Shown here piece by piece: positions 24,563 to 34,733 of a stretch of DNA of 64,000 nucleotides; positions within the stretch are counted from its first letter, which is position 1, and each line of letters opens with the position of its first letter. Source of the DNA: Brachypodium distachyon (lineage: Eukaryota > Streptophyta > Magnoliopsida > Poales > Poaceae). The stretch is from positions 47,954,650-48,018,649 of the forward strand of contig NC_016134.3 in NCBI RefSeq assembly GCF_000005505.3. The letters run 5' to 3'. The translations under genes and the position numbers were made by a program. The notes beneath the pieces were generated by a model. That model saw only the letters and a program-made list of their open reading frames with translations. It made no database searches and was not told where the DNA came from.

Positions 24563-26827
24563 CTAAACCTCAATCCTGCTATACGCATGCACCTTCCGGA
24601 CTTGATTCTCAGCCATCATCTTCCTGGCCTCTTCTGCCAAATGCCACTCTCCATCATCAGCGAAGACATTTGACAGCGAAACATAGGCGCCATCGCTGCT
24701 CGGTGTCATACTCAGGATCTGCTCTGCTGCAAGCACACCAAGTTCCATGTTCCCATGGATCCGACAACCGTTCATCAGAGACCTCCAGACCGAAGGCCAT
24801 GGATGGAGTGGCATTACCTCAATGATATCTTTCGCCTCATGAAGGAACCCTTTCCGTGCCAGGAGATCAACTAAGGTGGCATAGTTGGCTCTTGTAGGAT
24901 GAATGCCATGTTCTTCGGACAGCATGAGGCTGAATAGAATCTTCCCCTGCTCCACTAGCCCGAAGTTGCTGCATGCTGAAACAAGGGCAACAAACGTGGC
25001 TGGAGTTGGGACCAATTGAGCTCGTGCCATATCTTCATACAGACTCAGGGCTTCGTTGATCAGGCCATGGTTAGCATAAGCTGTCAGCATGGTGTTGTAC
25101 AGTATGGCATCACCACTTCCTGATGATACATCGGCAAAAGCGCTCTTTGCAGAGGCTATGCCACCGCACTTTGCGTAGGCATCGACTAGAGCACTCGCCA
25201 CACAGAAGTGATTGCTGTGCCCTGTCCTGATAACAAGTGAATGGACGCGTCTGCACTGCCTGAGCAATGCAGCATTTGCGCAGGCATTCAGGACTGTTGC
25301 GAGGATGAACTCGTCAGCTCTATTCATGGAGTCACCTCTGAACAAATCGAAAAGGGACATGACTTCATTGTTCAGGCCATGCTTCAGGAATGCTGATATC
25401 ACGACTCCCCATGACACCAAATCCATCTTGCCAGTGTCCTCCATGATTTTCAGCGCGCTCTGAACCGATCCAAACACTGCCTTTGCCTTGATCAGTGAAG
25501 TTGACACAAACTGCCTTGAAGTGATACCTTGTTTCAGAATACTTGCGTGGACTTGCTCATGGTTCCTTGGTTCATGAGCTTCTTGGAAGGCAGACAAAAC
25601 AGCTGAATAGGTGAACTCATCCGGTCTTTCACCGAAGCAAACCATGCTGCGGAAGAGCCTCATCGCATCTTCAGAATAGCTGTACAAACCATATCCTGCA
25701 ATCATCTCGTTCCATGTCACGATGTTTCTGAACCTGAGGTTACAGAAGAAGCCATCTGCAGAGTTGAGTAATCCACATCTAGATAGCATGTTGATAACTG
25801 CATTCGCTACGAGAACATTTTCAGAGTAGCCATGACAATAGGCAAGGCCAAAGATCTGAAGACCAAGTGAGGCGTTCTCTTTAGCAGCACAGAGTCTCAG
25901 CATGACAGACAAAGTGACTTCATTGGGCTTACAACCTGACCGTGACATGTCAGCAAAGCAGCCTAGAACTTCCCTGTCGTCTTCATCATGCGCGAAACCG
26001 GATATCACTGTATTCCAAGAAATCGTGTCCTTTCGCAGAATCCTGCGAAAGACTGCCATGGCAACGTCCTTCAGCCCGGCTCTGAAATACATATCAACAA
26101 GCACATTCATCACGGAGGTATCGGGCTCAAACATGTTGTGAATGACACACCCGTGAAGCTGCCGCCCAAAATCCGACTCCCCGGTGATCAAACATGCCTT
26201 GACAGCCGAAACGTAGGTGAACATGTCACACCGGCGCATCAGAACCACCGCCCTCATCGCCTCGTGCCCACAACCATTGGAGACATATCCCTCCAGCATC
26301 GCGTTCCAGCAAGCCAGGTCCCTGCGCCGCACCTCCGCGAACGCGCCCTCGGCATCAGCAACGCGGCCGTGGTTGGCATACATGAGCAGCAGCGAGCTCC
26401 CGGCGAAAGGATCCCCACCCACGCCGACTTTCACCGCGACGCCGTGGAGCGAAAGGCCAAGCCGGAGCCCGTCGTGACAAGAAGCGGTGGCACGGAGCGC
26501 GCTGGCGAGGGCGAACTCGTTGGGCAAGAATCCGCTCCTCACCATGGAGACAAACAGCCCGAGCCCCAGCTGAGACGCGCCGCCGCGCGCCGAGCCGGAC
26601 ACCATGGCGGTCCAGGAGACCAGGTTCCTGTGCGGCATTTCGTCGAACACGCCCAGCGCGTTCTTGAGGAGCCCCGTTCTGGAGTAGGCGATGAGCAGGT
26701 GGTTGGCGGTGAAGGTGTCGCCGGACATGCCGAGCTTGAGGAGCTGCGCGTGGAGGTGCGACGGTGGCATGGAGACCTGGGGCTTGCGAGGGTGGAGAAG
26801 AAGAAAAAGAAGCTGACGAGGAACCAT
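24563..26827 (-). CDS. PLS-class PPR protein with E domain (754 aa)
   Basis: An intact intronless frame. Repeats of the P-L-S type run from about residue 35 to 640, with typical blocks such as HNLVSWTAMVSG-like 'RNLVSWTAMVSG', 'DTSVMNVLVDMYFRAG', 'DTISWNTVISGF', 'NIVTWNEMIAGYG' and 'HFCVASALVDAYAKCGG'. The end (about 655-754) is an E-type domain: PSVWRSLMNGCRIHGNMELG, then YVSLSNVFADDGEW and KVHAYSRIEV, after which it stops with no DYW deaminase. E-class proteins act in organellar C-to-U RNA editing and need a deaminase supplied by another protein. The start ATG at 26827 is followed by a Leu-rich, acid-free stretch that may target an organelle. It is divergently placed from the RIP-fold gene. 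Confidence 0.93.
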   Translation of the reverse strand: MVPRQLLFLLLHPRKPQVSMPPSHLHAQLLKLGMSGDTFTANHLLIAYSRTGLLKNALGVFDEMPHRNLVSWTAMVSGSARGGASQLGLGLFVSMVRSGFLPNEFALASALRATASCHDGLRLGLSLHGVAVKVGVGGDPFAGSSLLLMYANHGRVADAEGAFAEVRRRDLACWNAMLEGYVSNGCGHEAMRAVVLMRRCDMFTYVSAVKACLITGESDFGRQLHGCVIHNMFEPDTSVMNVLVDMYFRAGLKDVAMAVFRRILRKDTISWNTVISGFAHDEDDREVLGCFADMSRSGCKPNEVTLSVMLRLCAAKENASLGLQIFGLAYCHGYSENVLVANAVINMLSRCGLLNSADGFFCNLRFRNIVTWNEMIAGYGLYSYSEDAMRLFRSMVCFGERPDEFTYSAVLSAFQEAHEPRNHEQVHASILKQGITSRQFVSTSLIKAKAVFGSVQSALKIMEDTGKMDLVSWGVVISAFLKHGLNNEVMSLFDLFRGDSMNRADEFILATVLNACANAALLRQCRRVHSLVIRTGHSNHFCVASALVDAYAKCGGIASAKSAFADVSSGSGDAILYNTMLTAYANHGLINEALSLYEDMARAQLVPTPATFVALVSACSNFGLVEQGKILFSLMLSEEHGIHPTRANYATLVDLLARKGFLHEAKDIIEVMPLHPWPSVWRSLMNGCRIHGNMELGVLAAEQILSMTPSSDGAYVSLSNVFADDGEWHLAEEARKMMAENQVRKVHAYSRIEV

Positions 26828-27704
26828 AATCTTAAAAAAGAGTGCTTAATTAGCTTTAGCTACTTACACTTGGTAGGAATGTCCATGGACCTGGTCCACT
26901 TGGCATCCCATCCCATCCCCCCAATAAACCCTTGTCCCTTCCATTCTCCCTCCCATCCTCGGAACCAAACCTGCCGCTGCCGTACGTCGGGAGGAGGGGG
27001 CCTCCCTCCCGTCGCCGATCACCTCCTCCAACTCGTGCTGCACAGGTAAGCGACCCACCCTTGTCCTCCCCCGCCGCCTCGCGCTTGTCTTCTCACACGC
27101 ACGCGCTGGCTGGCTGCAACAAACCAAGCCGCCAAGCTGCTTGCTTTGAGCCTTGAAGCACACCTCCTGCTCAAAGTAAATCCCCACCTTAATTTGTCGA
27201 AACAAGCTGCATCCCCGTCGATCCTCTCCGGGTCAAGAAATCCCTTTTCCTTGTTTCCCTCCTCGCCTTGCCCACGCCCCCACGCTGGGTGGTGAGGCGG
27301 CCGGACGTACGAGGGGTTTCCGTCCGGCCGTCCGTACAAACCAAACGAGAGCACAATGCAGAAACAGGGGGCTCGTCCGGCCGTATAAGGCCTTCTCCTG
27401 CTGTGCGCGCGGTTGATTTTCTTGCATCAATCGATCACACGAGTGGATGGATCATGGACTGGAATCGATCCGGCCGCTTCTTTTAAATTGGGGTTAGGTT
27501 AGAGTAGCAATTAGTGCACCAATTAATGATGTGCTAATGAACACTCTTGTTCAAGTGGCGGCAATTTTACATGTGGCCAATAGCGTTTACGAAATTCTAC
27601 CAATTATATTCATGATCCGTTTAGTCATAGAGAATGTATTATGAGTATAAAGTGTGCTGTTTTCTTGTCCTGACGTTGGCTACTAATTTTCAGGTGAAGC
27701 AAAT
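26828..27704. promoter_or_regulatory. Divergent intergenic region with a leader intron
   Basis: Lies between the minus-strand PPR gene and the plus-strand RIP-fold gene and should hold both promoters. A strong donor (CACAG/GTAAGCG at 27050) and an acceptor (TTTTCAG ending at 27693) suggest a non-coding first exon and a leader intron of about 640 bp for the RIP-fold gene. Short GC-rich frames here match nothing. Confidence 0.45.
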
Positions 27705-28786
27705 ATGCTACCTTACGCTCCTCTTCAACAGAGTATGCAGGTATAGATATACCAGCTAGTACTATGTTTGCATGGCCACCTTCGATTTTAATTCTAGGCA
27801 TTGAATGAATACATGGATATCCTTGCTACTGTACGTGGATTTAATGTAATGTAATCGTGTTTCTCGCGTAGGACGTGCCTGTGATCGACTTGGTTGTTAC
27901 AGAAGGGATCGATGGTTTGCTGCTAGTGCTTGCTCGTAAGAAACTTCGCGAGTTCCTCATCTGTCCGGCGGTCAACAAGGGTGTTCCGTTTACACCCCCA
28001 CCTCACCGTAGCACTGGTCGCCGGAGCTACCATGTCGTTCGGCTGGTAAATCCTCATAAGGAGGGAACCATCGTGGAGTTGCTCTTCTGCGATCAGGACC
28101 TATACTTGCTCGCATTTCGTCGGAAAGTTACAGGGCAGGATTGGAGCAAGTGGCATTTTTTTGCCGAGCAAAGGAAGTTGATGCCGCTTTTCATCCAGAG
28201 TCAAGGGGATCTTGAAGAAATGACAAAAGTAACCGTTACACACTCACAAAACACAACCATCCCTGGTGCCGAATACAACGTCTTGGAGGACATTTTCTTT
28301 GTCTTGTCAAACCCAAGATCAGGCGAGGACAGGGTGAAGGAAGCACTGCTGCGTGCTGTCATTCTTCTTTCCGAGATGTCCAGAATCAAAGCAATATATG
28401 ATAGCCTTTCTGAGTTGTTGATCAGTTACAAAGGTGAGGATGAAGACTCCAGAATTGATCCTGCATTACTGGAGTACATGAGATGTTGGGGGAAGCTTTC
28501 GGATTGTGCGATCGACAATCGAAAGAAGGTCAGGGCAAGGAGCACGACATCTGTAGACCCAACACTGCTTGGACATGTAAACAGGTGTGGCGTCACCGGC
28601 ATCGATCAGGTGATTGGACCGGCTGGACAGCTTCGTCTCAATCTGATCGATGAGGAAGAAGGTTCGTTCGAGGCATACCGTGATGTGCCGTTTCCTGCTG
28701 GGTTCCAAGATCGATTTCCATTGCCAGATGAGGAGGCTGAAATTCTGGCAGGTTTGGTCGAGGACGTGGTGGGGGGCCAGCATTAG
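27705..28786 (+). CDS. RIP-fold protein (rRNA N-glycosylase domain-like), type 1
   Basis: Two coding exons (27705-27740 and 27872-28786) give 316 aa. The fold is inferred from the spacing of ribosome-inactivating protein landmarks: an early strand block VVTEGIDGLLLVL, DLYLLAF with Tyr90, GAEYNVLE with Tyr147, the signature SEMSRIKAI with Glu180 and Arg183, and CWGKL with Trp218. These are the positions expected for the two substrate-stacking tyrosines, the catalytic Glu/Arg pair and the conserved Trp of the family. The family depurinates an adenine of the large rRNA; activity here is inference. No signal peptide is seen and there is no lectin domain, so it would be a cytosolic single-chain type as in cereals. 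The C-terminus runs about 90 residues beyond the Trp and is acidic at its end. The small first exon fits a splice after a leader intron. Confidence 0.75.
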
Positions 28787-30624
28787 GATCAGAATGCAGT
28801 GGCGCGGCGCTAGATGTGGATAATTAGCAGACTGCGAGAGGAGGAAGGCATGAAGGCTATCTCATCTCATTTTAACTTGATTAGCTATGAGTTGGCCTGA
28901 GCTACGAGAAGCTAGGTCCAGATGTTTCCTTTTAAATGGACGGACGCTAATTGTTGAACTGCTTTAATTACTTACTGCCATCTCAATTTCGGTCTACAGC
29001 AATTTGATTAGCTCCTAGAAATGAGGTTCAGAAACTTCAGATGTTTCTCTTGATCGTTTGACTGTACGTATGACAAATCAAATTTCGCAATGGCGTGAAT
29101 GGTTCTTACTACTAGTTACCTTTCCAACTCATCCGTGCTTAATTATCTATTTACGAGCTTAGCTAGTGATAATCTTGTGCCTTGTTCTGCTTAATTTCCT
29201 TCTTTGTATTTGCATGTGCCACAATTTGGTGGTGCTGCCAATGCAATTCTTCCACTGACACACACCTCACACCAAAATTGCGTGCTGTAATATGATTTAC
29301 TCATCCCTACTCCGTATCTTTCTTTGTTTCATGTTTTTAAATTCTTCCACTGTTTTTTTTAATATGAAAAGTACTATTATTAATTCTTCCACTGTTTTTT
29401 TCATGGCCCAAGACTTCTTTTTCCCCATCATATCGTTTTTTGCTTGGTTTAGCACATCATTTTTAATGTCTTCACAGATAAATATGTATATGTTTTTGTC
29501 GATTTTCCTGGCGGGATGCTTTCCACGAGAACACAGTTATTACCAGGGAGTAGCGCAAAAAGGCATAACAGAGCTCGGGCCTCGTGAAGCCTAAAATATG
29601 AAGAAAAAAAACATATTCACAAGTTCAAAACAATTCTTTTTTTGCGCTGGAGTTCAAAACAATTCTGTCTAAGCATAAATACATATGGATGTGTAACATG
29701 TACTTTCAAATTCGTTGAGAGATATTTTCATTTGCAGAGTACACAAAAAGGAAAAAAAATGTGAATCTACAATTGATGTAGTACTATTCATCAATTATAG
29801 ATGTATTTTTTTTGGTAGTCCAGTTTCTAAATTATCTCTTAATAAAAATTACACGTATATATAGTATGTATTCACATGTGCATGTAGATTTTCCCGGCCA
29901 GTTTTCTTTAGTCAAAATTCCGACAACCTCCCTTCACAACCGGTACTGTCTAGAATGCCCAAACAATTTTCAGACAGAAATTTTAGCTAGGCCACATTTT
30001 GTAGTTCTTCCGCACGGTTTTCTATGCCACCAGCATTGTTTACGAGGCGTGCTTCGGTTCATACTTAATTAATTGACGGTGAAGATAAAAACATACATCT
30101 TTGATATAAAAGAGTAGCTAGTATTGTCCATTAACTCAAGGGAACTCAATAGTCTCTAAAGCCTCATTTAATCCAGAGTGAACATTCCATTGTTTTAGTT
30201 CCTTGTTTCTTGCAATTTTTCATTTTATTTCTTGGGTCTTGCGAGTTATAACATGTTCAAATATTTATTATCCATTTTTTATTTCTCGTGTCTTGCGAGT
30301 TACAACATGTTCGGATATTTAATAACATCCGGTAGTTTAGTGAGATTGAACTAAAAGTGAAATATATTACCAAAAATTATGTGTTCCTCAAAAATTCGTA
30401 TCAATTTCGGTTAATTTGATTATTACCAAAATCAAACTGAAATTGAATGGTTATAACCAAAATCAAACCATATTTTCATACAAAACTATAATGAGTGCAC
30501 ATCCCGAGCGAGAAAGAGATCTGAGCATGCGCTAAGACAAAAATGTGCAGATTGTCAGCCTCCATTTAGACCTTGGGCTGCAGGGCATACCCCAGGACAG
30601 GCCAAGCTTCACAAAGCCAGGCAA
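28787..30624. other. AT-rich intergenic stretch
   Basis: 3' flank of the RIP-fold gene followed by about 1.5 kb with no supported gene. Short duplications are present: AATTCTTCCACTGTTTTTTT near 29340 and 29381, AGTTCAAAACAATTCT near 29620 and 29650, and the 30223-30323 pair. Confidence 0.55.
30223..30323. repeat. ~50-bp imperfect tandem duplication
   Basis: Units at about 30223-30270 and 30275-30323 share TCTTGCGAGTTA-AACATGTTC plus flanking T-rich sequence, with a few substitutions. Confidence 0.75.
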
Positions 30625-30627
30625 TAA

Positions 30628-30859
30628 GGGGCGGTTTGGATTACGCCTGAGTTAGCCCTGCCAAAATTTGGCACGCCAACGATTTGGCGGAGAAATTTGC
30701 CGCCACCGTTTCGCCAGCGTGCGGGCGCAAAAACAGAACGTGGTGACAAAATAATTGGCGTGGTTGCAAATTCTGGCCCTGATCCAAACGAAGACCCTGC
30801 GAACAGTTAACGATAAAAAAAATGATCGGGCGAGCCACAACTGCAATCCAAATACACCC
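30628..30859. mobile_element. Tourist-like (PIF/Harbinger) MITE with TAA target duplication
   Basis: A 232-bp element bounded by terminal inverted repeats GGGGCGGTTTGGATTAC (left) and, read on the minus strand from the right end, GGGTGTATTTGGATTGC. The trinucleotide TAA flanks both sides (30625-30627 and 30860-30862), the target site duplication expected for PIF/Harbinger insertions. There is no coding capacity, so it would need a transposase in trans. Boundaries are exact if the TAA is the duplication. Confidence 0.8.
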
Positions 30860-30879
30860 TAAATCCCCAGACCTGCGCC

Positions 30880-31832
30880 CAGCATTTTCAGCAGTAGCCC
30901 CTAAAACATGGTTCCTAAACAACATATAAGGACTCTCCTCAAATTCTAGGGTCCCAAAAAATACAAACGTCTTGAGCAATGGTCCCTATTCCACAGCCCT
31001 CATATTCTATATGACATATGGGACCCATCTATCATTGTCTTGTCTTTTATTCTTTCTTTTTTCTTTTTTTCCTTTCTTCACTACTCTTTCTTCTCCACTG
31101 CTTGTCCACGAGACTGCTCTCTCCCCGGCTAGATCGGCGACGCCGCTAGGCCAGGATGTGGGGCGCGGGGCGGCCAACGACGGATGTGTGGGCGCAGGAC
31201 GGCGAGGACTCGACGGCGCAATACGCGGGGCGGCCTCGGAGGAGAGGCGGGCAGCGTGGAGGCGAGGCGGGCGGCGGCCGAGGAGGCGAGGTGGACGGCG
31301 TGGAGGTAGAGCGGGGCCTGGCGTCCGCGTGCGGTCTGCGGTGCTCTCAGGGGCGCGGCGGACCTGCGCCGGGCGGCGGTAGGCGAAGGGCTCGACGGCT
31401 CGCGACGGACGGCGTCCAGGGGCTCGACGGCACTTGGGGCGGAGGTGCGGGGCAGCGGCGGCCCGAGGCCGGCGGCGCTGTGCGGGAGGAGCGCGGCCGG
31501 ATTCACCGCCGGCGAGGGGGAGGTGGTGGCGGAATCGCCGCCGGAGAGGTGGACGGGGGGAGGAAGAAGACCAGACGGGGCGGGCATCGGCAGGAAGAAG
31601 ATGGGCGCGAGATGAAAAGCTGACGTGGCTGGAATAGGGACTCCCCCAAGGGGTCCTTGGGAACGAGGGGCGGAGGGGGTAATCCTTGGGAATGAGGGGC
31701 GGAGGGGGTAATCTAGGGAGATCTCTAGTTTAGGCATCCCAGTAGTGATCCTGCTGAAGAGCTTTTTTTTTTGCTCCACTCCCTAAAATGTGAGGAGGGG
31801 ATCCTGTTTAGGGTCCCTACTGAAGATGTTCT
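30880..31832. mobile_element. Non-autonomous element with long diverged TIRs and GC-rich interior
   Basis: The left arm (about 30880-31010) and the reverse complement of the right arm (about 31710-31832) align over roughly 120 bp with gaps, sharing cores like CATTTTCAGCAGTAG/CATCTTCAGTAG, CCCTAAAAC/CCCTAAAC and CTCCTCAAATTCTAGGG/CTCCTCACATTTTAGGG. The interior (31130-31640) is very GC-rich and open in several frames on both strands, with no recognisable protein. Long TIRs around GC-rich cargo are typical of Mutator-like (Pack-MULE) elements in grasses, but no 9-bp target duplication is clear, so the superfamily is left open. Confidence 0.55.
31654..31711. repeat. 29-bp tandem duplication inside the TIR element
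   Basis: Two adjacent 29-bp units (31654-31682, 31683-31711) starting TCCTTGGGAA and ending GGAGGGGGTAA differ at one base. Confidence 0.85.
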
Positions 31833-34725
31833 AAGACACCAGAAACAAACTTTTTGCCTATTAAAAATACTAAATTAACCATTTTCGGAATAAAAAAAAG
31901 AGTTTTATACCTATTTTTTAAGAAAAGTAATATTTTTTGATTCCTGCAGTATTTTTCAGGCTTTTGAGAAACTGAAGCCCGGCCTGGCCTGGACGCCGGG
32001 CTTGGGTCGGCCATGCCCTGGTCCAGTCTCCACTCCACTACTAAGAAAATGGGCAAATGGGCATTTCTAGTAGTGAACTGGAGTATAACCCCAATTTTTG
32101 GCCAAACAAAAGAATTCGAACACTCACAAAGTTTAGCACTTCGTACGTTTCAAAAATCATCTCCTCAGAAAAGGATGAAGAATTTTGAATTAGGGACGAC
32201 TCTGAAGCAAATCGACCTCGACCATGTCTAAAAAGGGTCACACGATAAAATCTAACGCCGATGTTCTAACGACTCTGAAGCAATCCCCCATCCTTCCACC
32301 TCTCTCCTCCTCACCCGTGCCACTCCGTCTCGATGGAGACAGGTGGTTTCGTTCTCCTGCAGCTCGATGCCTACGTCATTCTCAACTTCCACGGCCATGG
32401 CGGCCAATCCCTGAACCAGACCTGCGATGCCGCAGACCTCGAGGCACTCCGGTGGGCTGCGCCGTTGCGGAAGGAGATGGACGCCAGGGCACCACCGGTC
32501 TGACCTTGTCCGGCCCGCTAACTCTCCTCGCCCCCACCTCCATCCCCCCCGCGTGCCAAACTCTCCTGGCCTCCCCCTCTCAGATCTCTCTCCTCCTGTG
32601 CCCCGATCTCCTCCCTCGCCTACAGTAGCCACCACCTCCCTCCACGGATCGACGCCGGCTGGGATACGCCTCCCTCCGGGAGATCCGCCATTCCTGTGGC
32701 CTACTCACACTTTGTCCCCATCTCTCTCTTCGCCTTTATTCCCCACCCCATCGTTTTCTCCCTCTGCTCGCTTTCCACCAACGCAGCCGCCGCCCGCCCA
32801 TGCCCATGGCCGCTGCGATGGCGGCATCTCGTCCCGCTCCGAGTCACTCCGCGCCAGGTGCCACGTTGTTGGCGGCCACGCCCTCCACTCTTGTCCACGG
32901 TGGCCTCTGCCCAACTTCTGCCTGGGCTGCTCCAAACCCTCATCAACGGGGTCGTCGTGCTCGTCGAATGCCTCCACCCGGCAGACATCGGAGGGGAGCG
33001 ATGTGCTTGCTTGTTTTGGTCCAACCTGAGTTGATTATGTATGGTTCTTGTGTGGTCATGTGCAGGATGTTGTACCAAGAAGGGCTCCGGGCACCTAATG
33101 GAAGAAGACCAGTGCTTTCCTCAGATCACCTTCTTATTTCTGTGATAATGAGATTCCATTCCCTTCTACCATGAGATAGAAAGGGGCCATGAAGGTATAT
33201 ATGATTTTTCATGTTCTTAGTGACAGATTTTGGTACAAGGATTGGTTTTTATATTAAGGAATTATTTTATTTCACAGATGTAAATTTTGAGTTCAAAATT
33301 ACTTTATGATTTTGTTGAATGTAGTTTCAATTTATGGCACTTACTTTTAGGATTTAAGTCGATGTAGTTTTAATCGTAAAGTTGATGTGATTATAATCTT
33401 AAGAGCTACATTCTAATTTGATTAGATGTAATTGTAATGATCATAGTTACTTTCCAGTCTTTCTTATGCTTTCTGGTTTCCTCCGATTGCTGATACTAAC
33501 ATATGTAAATAATAGGGGGCTCATATATAGCTTGAGGAGGTTTTAAATTAATGTTGATCATTTATTTAGTTCAATGTACCATTTTCTTCAAGCAGATGAC
33601 AGTTTGAGCATGTAAGTTTCCATTTATGGTCATAAGGGCAGTTCAGGTCAAAACTAGGAGTGGTTCTGATAATGTCCATGATCTGCAAAGTCAAGGAAAT
33701 TGAGATTAAAATTTCATCACACTCTACCAGCATGTAGAGAACCCTGAAACTGATCTACATTTTTTTTTCTACATTTGCAAGTACAAGTAGTTTTCAATTA
33801 CAATTACAAGTAATTTTTCTTCCATGCTAATCCTTTATTTCTACTTTCTGCAGGAGTTGTTGCTTTTAACTGAAGATTTGTTGCTGCAGGGAGGAGGTGT
33901 TTTCTATCTGAAACTGTTTGTCATGTACATAGCTGTTATCAAGTTTGAATTGCTGTTGGGTGAGGTTTTCATGAAAGTGATTCATGATGCATGATCAAAA
34001 TCAAGTTGGAAAGTACTACATGAACATTTTTTTCTCTGTCTGCCGTGATTTCAACTTGGTGGACGTAAATAGCAACTTGCTTTCAGCTTGGTTGGAATTA
34101 TCCTGTGATCTTAATTAGCAAGCTTTAAGTCCAAAGTTATAGCATGAAGGGCATCATAGATTTTTTCTCTCTCATGGTTTTGAGCAGAGAGAGCTGCAGG
34201 TACCTGAATATGATCTTAATTTTGCAGCTTAGAGCCTAGTTTTGATAGCGGTCTTCGAATCTTGTTGTTTGCCTTTGATCACATTCTTTTTTTTTGTCGC
34301 TGTAATTTCTGGCCTTTATTCCTGGAGTAGTTCTGTGCTTCATGGCGGCTGGGTATATATCATGACTGTAGGAAGGAAAAAAAAATCCTAAAGAAGGATG
34401 GTTAGGGTAGAGAACAATGTAAAAAGGCTGGAAAAGTTATCGCACGGTGGAGCAGGGCGTGATTTCAACTGCCGCTTTGTGTCAGAGGCATTTAATGCGG
34501 TAATGGATTTAAATGCGGGACCGGTCGGGACGTCAGCTTTTTTCTATATGGGATTGAGCGCCGCGGAAGATATCTGGGATTGTCGGAACTGAGCACCGCG
34601 GAACACCAGGGAGTGCGCGCGCGCTCCCTAGCCGGTCCCAAAATTTAGTACTCCATGACAATACTACTCCGTAACACATAAAACCCCGTCATTCAGTTTA
34701 TCATAAAACACCACTACGGGCAACA
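31833..34725. other. Intergenic stretch with GC-rich island at 32250-33030
   Basis: No gene is supported. A GC-rich island (about 32250-33030) is open in several overlapping frames on both strands, codes Pro/Ser/Arg-rich low-complexity peptide in each, and matches no family; it may be old transposon cargo or a pseudogene exon. A 15-bp repeat ACGACTCTGAAGCAA occurs at about 32196 and 32267. From 33180 the DNA is AT-rich with no structure I could name. Confidence 0.45.
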
Positions 34726-34733
34726 TTAGCCTC

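Noticed and set aside
31129..31779. Long overlapping frames on both strands in GC-rich DNA
   Set aside because: Pro/Ala/Arg-rich in every frame, no domain, and inside an element with inverted repeats; treated as transposon cargo.
32224..33174. Set of overlapping frames that could be a gene
   Set aside because: No frame shows family similarity or convincing splice sites, and composition explains the lack of stops.
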